Positions 10,991 through 21,000 of a stretch of DNA of 64,000 bases are shown here, piece after piece. The notes beneath the pieces were generated by a model. That model made no database searches and was not told the origin of the DNA. It saw only the letters and a list, made by a program, of their open reading frames with translations. Location of the stretch: positions 124,001-188,000 of the forward strand of contig CM074695.1 of assembly GCA_037367355.1 (NCBI GenBank), written 5' to 3'. The position numbers and the translations under genes were made by a program. The stretch's first letter is position 1; each line of letters opens with the position of its first letter. This stretch comes from Neoscytalidium dimidiatum. Its lineage: Eukaryota; Ascomycota; Dothideomycetes; Botryosphaeriales; Botryosphaeriaceae.

Positions 10991-13900
10991 CTATCGAGCC
11001 AAATCATAGGAAGCTCCTAAAAAAGTCTTTGGAGGAAAAGCCCCCTTGACTTCCTCAATCTTCTGCTTCTCCTTATCCTTCGCATCCACCTTCTTGTCTT
11101 GCACGGTCCTTCTCGTCCCTCTCCTCCGCTCAGGCTTCACCTCCTTCCCACTTCCCTCCCTCCCACCAACACCAACCCACCACTCCCTCAAATCCCTCGC
11201 CTCCCTCCTCTCCTCATCGCCGTACTCCACCGGCGGTCCATGCACCTCCTCCCGCGTGGCTCCGCTGACAGCATTATGATGCACCTCCACCGCCTCCGCC
11301 TCATCGCCTTCCACTTCCTTCGCCTCATCTCCTTTCGCAGAAGCGCCCTGCTGCTCCTCATGGCTCGCTACCGCGCCCCACAGCCCACTCACCACATCCG
11401 CCCAGATAGGCCTGACTGATTCCATGATATCGCTCTTCCGCTTGGCATGCCCCCGCTTCTTCGCGCCCTGCTTCTCAGCGCCATCCTCGCCCTCCGCATC
11501 AGTGACGTCCTGGGAAGCGGTCTGCGAAGCCGCCGCGCTGCTCTTCAGCTTCTGGATCTTCCCGTACCTGAAAACGCACCACGCGCTCTCGCCGCCGCTG
11601 ACCAGGCACGGCCTGCCCTTCCGGCTCTTGACCTGGAACCCGCGCAGGAGGACCGAGTCGCCGACGTCGCACTCGGGCAGCGCCGCCTTCCACGGTCGAA
11701 AGACTTGCACGCGGACTGCGGTGCCGTTTTCGAGGCTCGTGTCCGTGATGCTGAACAGGGTGCTGTAGTCGCGAGGTCCGGTGTTGGCGCGGACGGGCGC
11801 TTTGTTGGGCGCGGTGCAGACGGCCAGGACATCGACCAGGACGGTCTGGGAGTTGGTGTGTGAAGAGAGATGAGCTAGTGGGGTGAAGTAAGAGTATGAC
11901 GTCCGGGTGCCTTGAGATAGCTGGGTGGGAGTCCATTTGATCGCGCGCGACATTTTGGATTTCTGAGAGCCTGCCGCTCCCGCGGACACCGTCTCCTGCT
12001 CTCCATCCATACCGAAGTCTTCGTCTTCAGATTCTTCCCACACTTCAACGCTTTGCTTTGTTTGTTGGTCGTTCTTTTGCGAATCCGTCTGAGGAATGCT
12101 AGGCGTCGCAGAAGTTGCCTGTGTCAGCCGAGGAGTGGGCGGTAAACTACTGTCAAAATGATTTGCAGGTGCTGCAGAGTGAGGTGGAGAGACTTCCTGA
12201 CTTGCTTCCGGAGTGAGCACGTTGCTTTCGTGAGCGGTACGTTGATCGGTGGCGAAAGGCTTTGGTACTCTAGCGGCTGAGTCCACGGCAGAAGACATCG
12301 TAGTGACTGAGAGCGAGGAGTTTTGGTCTCTTGAAGGCTCAATACCCGATAGATGTTGGTTGTCCTTGTGTGGCTTCAAGGCCCCTGTATCTTCAGTCAC
12401 CCTACGCAAAGATGCAGCTTGATGCTGCATCTGACTTTCTTGCTCAAACTGTTTCGGGTCTGAGATAGCCTCCGCAAGAGGCTGGCTCGACGCTTCCTCC
12501 CTTACAATTGGCAACTGGGAATCTACACCAGCTGCTCTTTGAATGTCTTCAACCGAGGGTGTAGCTTCCATTTCTGGTAAGGTTCCAAATGGGAATTGTG
12601 ATGTTCTCATAGCTCGCAATATACTTGAGTCATCCCTTAGTAGGGATGAGTGACTAGGCTCTCCTCGAACTATAGAGAATCGTTCTTGTTCAGCTTGTGT
12701 CTCTGCGCCTGGTTGGGGTTTCCGTTGTGGGCGCCATTCGAAGTTGAGCTCTGGGAATGGAGAGGATGATCGCTCTGCAGCTGGATCGTTAGTTTTCTGC
12801 TCTGCCATTTCATTTTCAACCCTCCGGTCCCGAGCCTCCTGTCTGTTCTGATCAGATCTCCGCGATGCAGGTTGAGGCGACTCTGAGACGGCCATCGGCG
12901 CTGGTGGGGTGATAGGACTGATAGATGGCCGCTCCGAGCTCTCTTCTCGAGTCCGTTGTTCCATTTGCGAGAGCTCGCCGAGAATCTGACTTGGTTCTGG
13001 ACCTGCAGAAGGTTCCTGGGCCCGGAATGAATATCTAATAGATGGTGCGGACGGCGATGATGGACGCTGAGTCGAAATAGACGCATTAGAGTCCCATTCA
13101 CACTCCGAATCTTTGACCTCAGTCCTCCGTCGCCTCTGAGCTACACGAGCCGCGACACCAGAAGTTTCCTGCGAAGCCCTTGATGCACGTGAGACTTGGG
13201 AAGAACGAAGGTTGCGCCTTTGACTACGTGGTGTCGACGTGTCGGCCTGAGAGATAGTTTCAACGGTCGACTGCCGTGTCCTGCGACGAGTCCGAGGCGT
13301 TGAGAATGGTGGCGAAGAGCGAAGTGTTTCCTGCACTGATTGGGTTTCAATTGTTTGTGTTACTTCTTGACTGAGCTGTGAAACCCTGGAAGAAGCTGTA
13401 TCCTTGCTCAGCCCCTCAATTGAGGCGGCCGGAGTCAACTCAACGGTTTTAGGTACGTAAATAGGTTGTTTGGACTCTTCTTCTGTACTGTCACTTCCCA
13501 AGTCAACAATATCTGCGGCTGACGAGACAGGTAGCTGTCGTGCAGAAGAGGAGACCGCAGGCGTTCGTTTTTGAAGCGTTGCGGTAGGTGTGACATCGCC
13601 CTCTTGGGATCCATCCTTTGTTGAAGGCGGCGCTCTAGGAGTAGAAGTGCCTTCAGCCCCGGCTTCGGCGTCAGGCATATCCCAGTCATCGTCCTGGACT
13701 ATTGGAAGATACGAATCATCGCTGGGCAAAACGGAGATATCAATTTCTTGATCCTTTGTTGATTCTTCTTTCTTCTCCCGAGATGATTCAGTCACCAGTA
13801 TTTCTTCCATTTCTCGCAGCAATGTAGAGCCATAGTGCTCTGCTGGCCCTGATATAGAGGCTGCGGGCTCTTGTAAATCTTGAACAGCAGATTCTTCAAG

Positions 13901-16180
13901 GACAGTAGTTGCATGAGAAATTAAGATTCTGTCCTTGTTTTCTGATGGCCTAATAAGTGGAAGATTTGTGCCTGACGTTGTGTGAGTGTGTCTTGCAACC
14001 TCTTGCGCTGTGGGTCGCATATCTCGATGGCCTTGCTTCTCCTCGACAATTTCCGTAGGACGAACCAGCGCGGAATCGTACTGTTGAGCGTCTTGCAGAT
14101 CAACCATGTCGGGGGTCTTACGCGTGCCCTCTGAGGTGAATTCTCGGGCAGCAGACTGGGCAGCTCCATCTAATCCAAAGTTGAGCTCTGGTCGCGGCTC
14201 ATTGCTCTGAGAATCACCGGGAATGACGTCTGTGAGCTGCTCCCTCATCTGGGGTCGAGGTTCAAGCGCTGACTCGTTCGAGCGATGAAGCTGTGAACTT
14301 CTCAAAGCTTCATGAGCAGCTTGTGCAACTGACATCGCCGTAGCCGGGCGAATTTCGTGTGGTTCATGGCCATCAGTCACAGCAGTGGGAGGTTGTCCAG
14401 TGGGTGAAGCTGCGTGGACATCCATATAAGAAGATGCTTCAGCTGTTCCAGGGAAGGGAGATGGCAACGGTAGGGTCATTGATGTGACTGGCTGTAGTTG
14501 AGGCGTGGAAGGAGCGTTGATAGGACCAATTGGTGGCGTTTTCGCTGAAGTAGTAGAACTCAGCATGTCTGCCTGAGGCTGAGGAAGGACGGGTGGGGGC
14601 ATGATAGTAGCAGCAGTCGCTCCAAGAACAGAACCAAGATACTGAGATTCAAGTGATTTGCTCTTATGTTCTTGCGCTGGTTTATCCTCTTTGGATCCGG
14701 CGCTAGCCGCTTGTTCTTCGATCTCTTCACGTTCATTTCCGTCAGTTTCAAGGAGATCAGCGGGCGCTTCAGAGGCCTGGTGAGAAGTATCCAGGCTCCT
14801 GTATCGACCTTCGTGATATTGGTCGGATGATGCCACTGATTCCCTCTCTTGGTCACTGGTGTCTTCTTCTGTGCTGGACAGACCAAGAGTGGCTGAGACT
14901 CGCCTGCCTTCGACTTCCAAGTGTTCAGAATCGTCCAATTCCGAATCTACCTCGGTGGAGCTCACTTCAACGGCTCCAAAGTCCTCTTCCGCAGAGTGCT
15001 CGGTATCACCTGTAGACTCATCGACACGTACGGAGGCTGCCGCACTCGGGACAGCGATTTCAGTATCTGGGATCACCGAAGGAAGTGACTCCGCATCTGA
15101 GTCTCCGTGGATAATCTGGGCATCCCGAACAGAGAAAGGCGCTAAGGGCTCTTCTTCCGGCTCGTCAGTGTACTCATCAACCTCGGTGTCACCTTCTTGA
15201 TCTTCATGGACTTCATGTAAGTACTGTTTGTAAAGTGTATCATCATGGTCCTTTGAGTCCTCATGGAGATCCTTCCGTGCTGCCTGGATAACAGTCCTAG
15301 GCTCATCTATGAGCTCACCGTTGTCACGAGCAGAGTCGGGCACCAGATCTTCTTCCTGATCTGTTACGGCTTCTGCAGGAGTTAGTTTTGCAGACACAGG
15401 CGTATGGGGAAGCTCCAACGCTTGAGGAGCGGGAACAGAAGGCTGTCCACTTGGACTGGCCAGAGCATCTTCATCCACAGACATGGTGTCTCCTTTCTCC
15501 GGGGAAGGAGTGCGTGCAGCATAAGTCCAGACACCGACATTTTTGAATGAGGTGCGCCTTCTTTTCCTACTCTTCGACTCGTCATCATCGGCGAAAAGAT
15601 CGTAGTCCAAGGTTGACTCCCCAGACAGACGACCGTGCTTCAAGAAGGCAGGCGAGGACCAGGTATTGAAGCGCAGACCCTCAGCACTGAATCTGCCGAC
15701 GATCCTACTCGGGGTATTATAGACAGCTTCCTCTTCAGATTCCTCCTCGGCTGGCTCCGGGGTGCTGCGCTCAACTTCGATGTTGGCGAACTGCTTCCCG
15801 TCACGAGTCACCAGCATGGCCAATCTGTCGCTGAATCCCAACTCCCAGTCGACGCTCTTCCCCGGGGTGCGCACCACCTCTTCTTCCCCGCTTGATTGCA
15901 GCCATTGTACGCCGCCGAGCTTAACGACGACCTTGTCTCCGATGCCGAGTTGTGAAGTTGCGACAGCGTAGGCAGCGTCTCCAAAGAATTGTACGCGGAC
16001 CTGACCGCGACGGCGGCGCAGGCGGAAGTCAGGCTCGGCGAGGAGCAGGGCGCATGTTCGGGTGGAAGACGAGTAGGGCCAGAGAATTGTTACGATGGCG
16101 GTTATTGATTTGGTAGCGGGGGTCGGGAGAGACGGATGGAGAGTCGCGATGGGGATGCGCTCGGAGGCGACGGAGGCCAT
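10991..16180 (-). CDS. Large POT1/Cdc13-type OB-fold protein (telomere-associated)
   Basis: A single exon of 1729 residues. The N-terminus (about 25-105) looks like an OB fold: AIVTILWPYSSSTRTCALLL, RRGQVRVQFFG, and LGIGDKVVVKLGGVQWL. A second OB-like domain near residues 1410-1550 (WTPTQLSQGTRTSYSYFTPL, TVLVDVLAVCTAPNKAP, LFSITDTS, VRVQVFRPW, CDVGDSVLLRGFQVKSRKGRPCL) resembles the POT1/Cdc13 single-stranded telomeric DNA-binding fold. The roughly 1300 residues between are acidic, Ser/Gln-rich and probably disordered. They contain a SUMO-interaction-like motif (IVDLGSDSTEEE) and the pentapeptide PELNF twice. The C-terminus is basic and Lys-rich. The likely role is chromosome-end capping or replication, by homology of the fold; direct evidence is absent. 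No intron is needed. The next gene on the same strand ends 453 bases upstream of the start. Confidence 0.82.
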   Translation of the reverse strand: MASVASERIPIATLHPSLPTPATKSITAIVTILWPYSSSTRTCALLLAEPDFRLRRRRGQVRVQFFGDAAYAVATSQLGIGDKVVVKLGGVQWLQSSGEEEVVRTPGKSVDWELGFSDRLAMLVTRDGKQFANIEVERSTPEPAEEESEEEAVYNTPSRIVGRFSAEGLRFNTWSSPAFLKHGRLSGESTLDYDLFADDDESKSRKRRRTSFKNVGVWTYAARTPSPEKGDTMSVDEDALASPSGQPSVPAPQALELPHTPVSAKLTPAEAVTDQEEDLVPDSARDNGELIDEPRTVIQAARKDLHEDSKDHDDTLYKQYLHEVHEDQEGDTEVDEYTDEPEEEPLAPFSVRDAQIIHGDSDAESLPSVIPDTEIAVPSAAASVRVDESTGDTEHSAEEDFGAVEVSSTEVDSELDDSEHLEVEGRRVSATLGLSSTEEDTSDQERESVASSDQYHEGRYRSLDTSHQASEAPADLLETDGNEREEIEEQAASAGSKEDKPAQEHKSKSLESQYLGSVLGATAATIMPPPVLPQPQADMLSSTTSAKTPPIGPINAPSTPQLQPVTSMTLPLPSPFPGTAEASSYMDVHAASPTGQPPTAVTDGHEPHEIRPATAMSVAQAAHEALRSSQLHRSNESALEPRPQMREQLTDVIPGDSQSNEPRPELNFGLDGAAQSAAREFTSEGTRKTPDMVDLQDAQQYDSALVRPTEIVEEKQGHRDMRPTAQEVARHTHTTSGTNLPLIRPSENKDRILISHATTVLEESAVQDLQEPAASISGPAEHYGSTLLREMEEILVTESSREKKEESTKDQEIDISVLPSDDSYLPIVQDDDWDMPDAEAGAEGTSTPRAPPSTKDGSQEGDVTPTATLQKRTPAVSSSARQLPVSSAADIVDLGSDSTEEESKQPIYVPKTVELTPAASIEGLSKDTASSRVSQLSQEVTQTIETQSVQETLRSSPPFSTPRTRRRTRQSTVETISQADTSTPRSQRRNLRSSQVSRASRASQETSGVAARVAQRRRRTEVKDSECEWDSNASISTQRPSSPSAPSIRYSFRAQEPSAGPEPSQILGELSQMEQRTREESSERPSISPITPPAPMAVSESPQPASRRSDQNRQEARDRRVENEMAEQKTNDPAAERSSSPFPELNFEWRPQRKPQPGAETQAEQERFSIVRGEPSHSSLLRDDSSILRAMRTSQFPFGTLPEMEATPSVEDIQRAAGVDSQLPIVREEASSQPLAEAISDPKQFEQESQMQHQAASLRRVTEDTGALKPHKDNQHLSGIEPSRDQNSSLSVTTMSSAVDSAARVPKPFATDQRTAHESNVLTPEASQEVSPPHSAAPANHFDSSLPPTPRLTQATSATPSIPQTDSQKNDQQTKQSVEVWEESEDEDFGMDGEQETVSAGAAGSQKSKMSRAIKWTPTQLSQGTRTSYSYFTPLAHLSSHTNSQTVLVDVLAVCTAPNKAPVRANTGPRDYSTLFSITDTSLENGTAVRVQVFRPWKAALPECDVGDSVLLRGFQVKSRKGRPCLVSGGESAWCVFRYGKIQKLKSSAAASQTASQDVTDAEGEDGAEKQGAKKRGHAKRKSDIMESVRPIWADVVSGLWGAVASHEEQQGASAKGDEAKEVEGDEAEAVEVHHNAVSGATREEVHGPPVEYGDEERREARDLREWWVGVGGREGSGKEVKPERRRGTRRTVQDKKVDAKDKEKQKIEEVKGAFPPKTFLGASYDLAR

Positions 16181-16632
16181 GGCGAGGTTGCTTGTCGCAC
16201 GAAGCTATGATGAGGCGGATGATGCTGTCTGCATGGCGAAGTTGGTGCTGGCAGAAGCTGGCGAAGGCTGTGAGCGTGTTCTGGGAGAGCAGAGTGGTGC
16301 GAGTGCGGAAAGCGCGTAGGTGGAGCGCGCAGCGGAAGGTGAGACAGAGACAGCGACAGTGAAACGGCAGCGCAGCGGCTGTGGCTCAAGCTTTCTTTCG
16401 ATGACGCGCGCTGCCTTCGGCGCCGCCCGCGCCCGCGCTTCCATTCTATTCCCGAGCTAAAATACCCCCGGCGATCTTGCGCCTCAACACCAGACCCCGG
16501 CATCACTCAACAAGTAAACGTTTCCCACGACACAACTTCATCACCAGCGCCCTACAGGAGCTCGACCATGGACTCTGCTATACTCTATCATCAACTCGTG
16601 TGTTGCTGCTGAATTATCTTCAGCGAAGTGGC
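16181..16632. other. Promoter region of the telomere-type gene
   Basis: A 452-base spacer, the presumed 5' region of the large OB-fold gene and 3' flank of the receptor-like gene. No motif was assigned. Confidence 0.45.
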
Positions 16633-18052
16633 TCATACACCCGAATCCCTGGAATATGTCCTCTGCGGCTTTCCCAACGCATTCTCAATATTCAAGTTTG
16701 CCTCCACTATCGACTTCTTCGTCAGCAGAATGCCGGCTGTATCGGTCGGTGGCTCGATCCAGCTTGTTGTCCTGGACACAGTGCACCGAGCTTCACTCCT
16801 CGGACCCCAGCCCCGGTTCGCGCTCCAGAAGCTGGCTTGTTCCGTCGCGCTTTCCCTGATTGTCGGTAGTCGCAAATTTCGGCGCGAAGGTCTCCTCCTG
16901 GGTTCAAATAGTTGAGGGAACATCCGTTCCAGCAACGGTTTCATGACCATGAGAGATGCGCAGATGATCCCGACATTGGCTTCGATGGTGGACCATACTA
17001 TTGCAGAAATACCCGCCCCTGCAAACCTGCGTCAGCAACTTCGCTCGAGCTTCGCCGTGTTCCGAACTCACGCCCCATTTCATTCCGCACAGCGTACAGA
17101 TGAACCAGTGACAGTCGCAGCACGCTGACGATGCAGACACTAAGCCCTCTGTTAGCTGTGCTGTCTTCCCAGGCTACTCAGGGCTGGACTTACAATCCGC
17201 CAAGTGCGAACACGGTCGCAACGATGAGCTTCTGTCTTCGGGGCAAGCGCAATGCTCTAAGCACTGGCATCGGCAGGAACCAAATAGCAAAGTCCGCGAT
17301 GATGCCCATGGATGCTGTGATCAGCCAGTACTTCGACGCGTTGATGCAGGACCCCGGTACACGCGGTTTCCAAAATTTTTCTACTGGATCGCACATGAGC
17401 AATCCCCCAAAGAATCCGAATATCCCCGTAGAAATAACAGCACCGAGGATTGCTCCGCAGGCCTTCTGGACTGAAGGCCCTTGGAAGAGCTGCAAGTACT
17501 GAAAAACAAAGGACAATTTGGTTAAGCCGACCGAGACTTGGTACAACAGGTTGCTGCAGAGAACCAGCTGTAGACTGAGTCAGCTCCGGTATTCGGATTC
17601 AAGCCCTTGGGAGTCTGGACTTTTGTACCTTTGCCAGCTCTTGAACATTTTCAGTTTCGTCCTGCCATCTATGGCCAGCCATTTTTGCCGCCACGTGCAC
17701 TTCGCCTCCAACTACAACAGTCATTGCGATTGACGGGATCTGGCGTTGTTATGATATCAGCACCAATAGAAGTCGGTCGTGGGCATACCAGAGCAAAGAG
17801 GATGAACCAATCCTCGCCGCCAATAATCCCCGTAATACAAGTTCTTGAGTACCAGCGTAGCGCCACGGCTACTGTAGCAAGCACAGTAAAGACTACTGCT
17901 GGCACCAGCGCATGCCATCCTATATCTACTGGTGCTTCCGCCCGGATGATTGAGGAGCTTGGATCCACGTGCGCGTAGACGAGTGGCAGGGCATGTCTGA
18001 TGAAAGAATCACGATGGCGCCCCGTGAATTCCTCCGGCAGTGTTCTGTCCAT
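16633..18052 (-). CDS. SAT-type seven-transmembrane receptor-like protein
   Basis: Five exons (18052-17789, 17739-17629, 17567-17194, 17139-17072, 17018-16633) join in frame to 400 residues. Introns are 49-61 bases, GT-AG, several with GCTGAC or GCTAAC branch points. The protein matches the fungal rhodopsin-like/SAT integral membrane family: WHALVPAVVFTVLATVAVALRWYSRT, GGEDWFILFAL, the TVVVGG block, NLLYQVSVGLTKLSFVFQYLQLF with its conserved L-T-K-x-S, CDPVEKFW with conserved Cys, SCINASKYW, and WSTIEANVGIICASL before a cytoplasmic tail. Such proteins sit in the plasma membrane; some, such as Pth11 relatives, act as receptors for host or surface cues. Ligand and partners are unknown. The N-terminus is slightly longer than usual, so the start could lie further downstream. 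Confidence 0.85.
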
Positions 18053-21000
18053 TTGGTCGACCGAGAAAACAATTCTCCACAGGCAAAGATACCATGGAGA
18101 AAGGTAGGGATGGGAGCTCTACCGATTGGAATGGCGAAAGCCGCCTTAAAGACCAGCCCACGGAAGGACGCAGACAAAGAATATTCATCCTGGAGATCTT
18201 CGACTGTATCATAACGAACTTCTCCATTTCCTGACTTCATCCCTGGTTTCCAGACTTCCACGAGCAAAACATGAGATTTTTCTGAACAAACTTTTGAGGG
18301 TTCCATGGCGCAGCGAGACCCACTCTCAGCGAATGCTGAAGTGCAGGATCCGGGCCATCGGTCGCGCACGGCCACATGCTCTCTAACTAAGGGAGACGAA
18401 CCGTTGAGGTGCTAACGCGATGGTTCCCGCAAGCCTCTGGAGAGGGAGTGGCAAGCGGCGCAACCGTTTGGACAGCTCAACCAGGAAAGGCTTGGCGGAA
18501 TCATCGATGAAGCAAGAAATGACATCCAAGAGCTGGAGACAAAACAACAAAGAGCAGCATCATCGATCATGACATAACCGAGCGCGATTGTGTGACGTAC
18601 AGCCAACAGTGACGAGCATTGCAGACCAAGTTCCGACGCAGGGTCTTTTACGGCATGTGATGCAGGCCCCCCACGCTCACCTACCTCTCCTGTCTATCAG
18701 TGCTTGACGTCTTGACCGGGCGGCAAGCCGATCCAACCAGCATCCTGTGACGCGAACAGGTCGTCACAATGCCCATACGAGGGCCCGCTCGCCAGCTCAC
18801 GCAATGATGGCACCATGCGTCTCTTCTTTCCTGCCAACTGTATATTCCACAGACCCAGTGAAGAACGCGCTACAAACCTTATCGAGGAAAGGCAGTGTGA
18901 TTAGAAGGGGGCGATCCGAGGCGCCTGCTGTCTTTAGCTAGCGTCCTGGTTCATTCGGCTTATTGGCGATCTTCCGCATGCGCTCCCCTGTCACTCACCA
19001 CTTCGCAACACCGAAAATCCCGTGTCGAGTAGCCTGGGGCAGAAAATATTCCAAATGACAAGAAAGTCTCGGCCAGCGCAACCTGAAAGCTAACTTTTCC
19101 CGGACTTGCCGAACATCTTGGCTTTGATAAGGAAGAGATAACGCTCAAGCAAGCATCAAGTGTCAGAATTCTAATGATGTAGCTTAGACTACGTCAGCGA
19201 AACTCCCTCTACTTCCGGTATGGTACAACTGGTCTAGCGCTGGCGACATCACTTACCACCTGCATTCCCTTCACTTGGTCTCTTGTGCTACCTGTTGGCT
19301 TTTCCTTGGCTGTGAAAATCTCCCTCGCCCATCATGACTAATCTCGATCAGATAATGGCTACGCCGAAGAGGAAGGTGTAAGCCTTTTCGCTTCGACAGA
19401 ATCTTCAATGACCCATCGTCAACGGTCTTTCCTTCCGACAACACGAATTATCGGGCAACCGTTGACCACTGTCTCCATCAGCGCCACTGTGTGGATGATC
19501 GAGACATTCGACCCAGACAGCTTTTCCTTCACACCTCAGAGGTTCTGGGGTTCTATCATGAAGTACGGTTCAGAATCCCCTGCAGCCGTTTGTGGACTAA
19601 GTATACCAGCCAACCTACCCCACTGCGGTCGCTGCCGGACCCACAACGCTTCTCCATCGAGGGAGCACCGAGACTGAGGAAATTTTCTTCGGGCACCTGC
19701 CTTGTATCCAATGGTCCAACGATTTGAACCTCCCATATCCAGCTAAGCTGGGCCGCTGCCGAGCAGCTGTTACCCACGCGTCATACGAGACCAGAGGCAG
19801 AAAAAGGCGTTGGAGACAGAAGCAACGGCAAAGAAAAAGAAAAGTGGACCTTTCCTCCTATTTGTCCAGACCTGACCAGCACATCAGCACCCCTGACGCT
19901 GGCGTCTGCCACACCTCGCCAAGCCGACCAATTGCTTTTTGGCAGCCTGCAACTTTCCTTGCCATCAACGGCAAGATATCAGGACAAGACGTCAGAGAAA
20001 GGGTGAGAAGCTATGGAGTCCATACACATCTTGATTCAACGCGAGTCTCTCGTCACCGCAGATACTTCCGTGAGCGGCAGCCTGTTCCCGTACTGATGGA
20101 TTATCGTTGCCAAGACGACATTGGGCAATCCGAACAACGGACCACTGTATAGAAAAAAAAAAAAGTGCCACCCTCCAGTCTATTACTAAATCTGGAGACA
20201 ACGCCGCTGCGGCCCGCTGCCGCGGTTTTGCTATCTCCTCTCCTTGCTTGTAAAGCTGTTCGGGGAGAAGTAACGACACTAGAGCAGGCCGGGATCAAGT
20301 CAACCATTTCGCCACCCAATATGAATGGCGGAACGAGGAGAATTCTATCCTCGTGCAGGCTTTCACCCATAATTCCATATCAGCGGGGCTCACTGGACGT
20401 GCTACTCGTTCTCTTTGTGGAGCAGAAAAAATGCCACCGCCACGCGCGTGCTTGTTCCGGGAAGGCGGGCAACGCCGAAGCGGCTCATGCATTCCTTCGC
20501 CTGTCCCCGTGCGGTTTTCACCTTAATGTTCCTTCGTGCATGGGACTTGCCTTGAAGGAATTTAGCGTCCGCTGCGACTTTTCGGCGCTCGCCCACTTTA
20601 CCTCGTGTGTGTGTGAGCGACGTGCACCACTGCCTCTGGTAAGGCGGCACGGAATCGACTGACATATCCTACCCCGGAAAGCACGAAACTTGGACTGGAG
20701 CTCATTTCCGAGCGCATGAGGATGGTAAGGGCATTATTCAATTGCACATCTCATCTCTGCGCACCTAATTAATCCTTTGGCAGGAACGACCTCGCATTTG
20801 ACATTATAAAAAGTCAAAAGCAATCGATGATATCCAAAACATTTCACTCCTGGATTCATGGTGCAACACTTTGGCATACTGGTCAACCATAGAGATTACC
20901 AGTGAATCATTCGGACACTGCAGCACACATATGGAGTCCCGGCGTCTGCCAACGGGTCCAGAACGGAATAATAGCGCCAAAAAAAAAAAAAAAAACCTCC

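Noticed and set aside
20165..20662. 165-codon open frame in the gene desert
   Set aside because: No domain, signal or compositional evidence; codon use unlike genes of the window.
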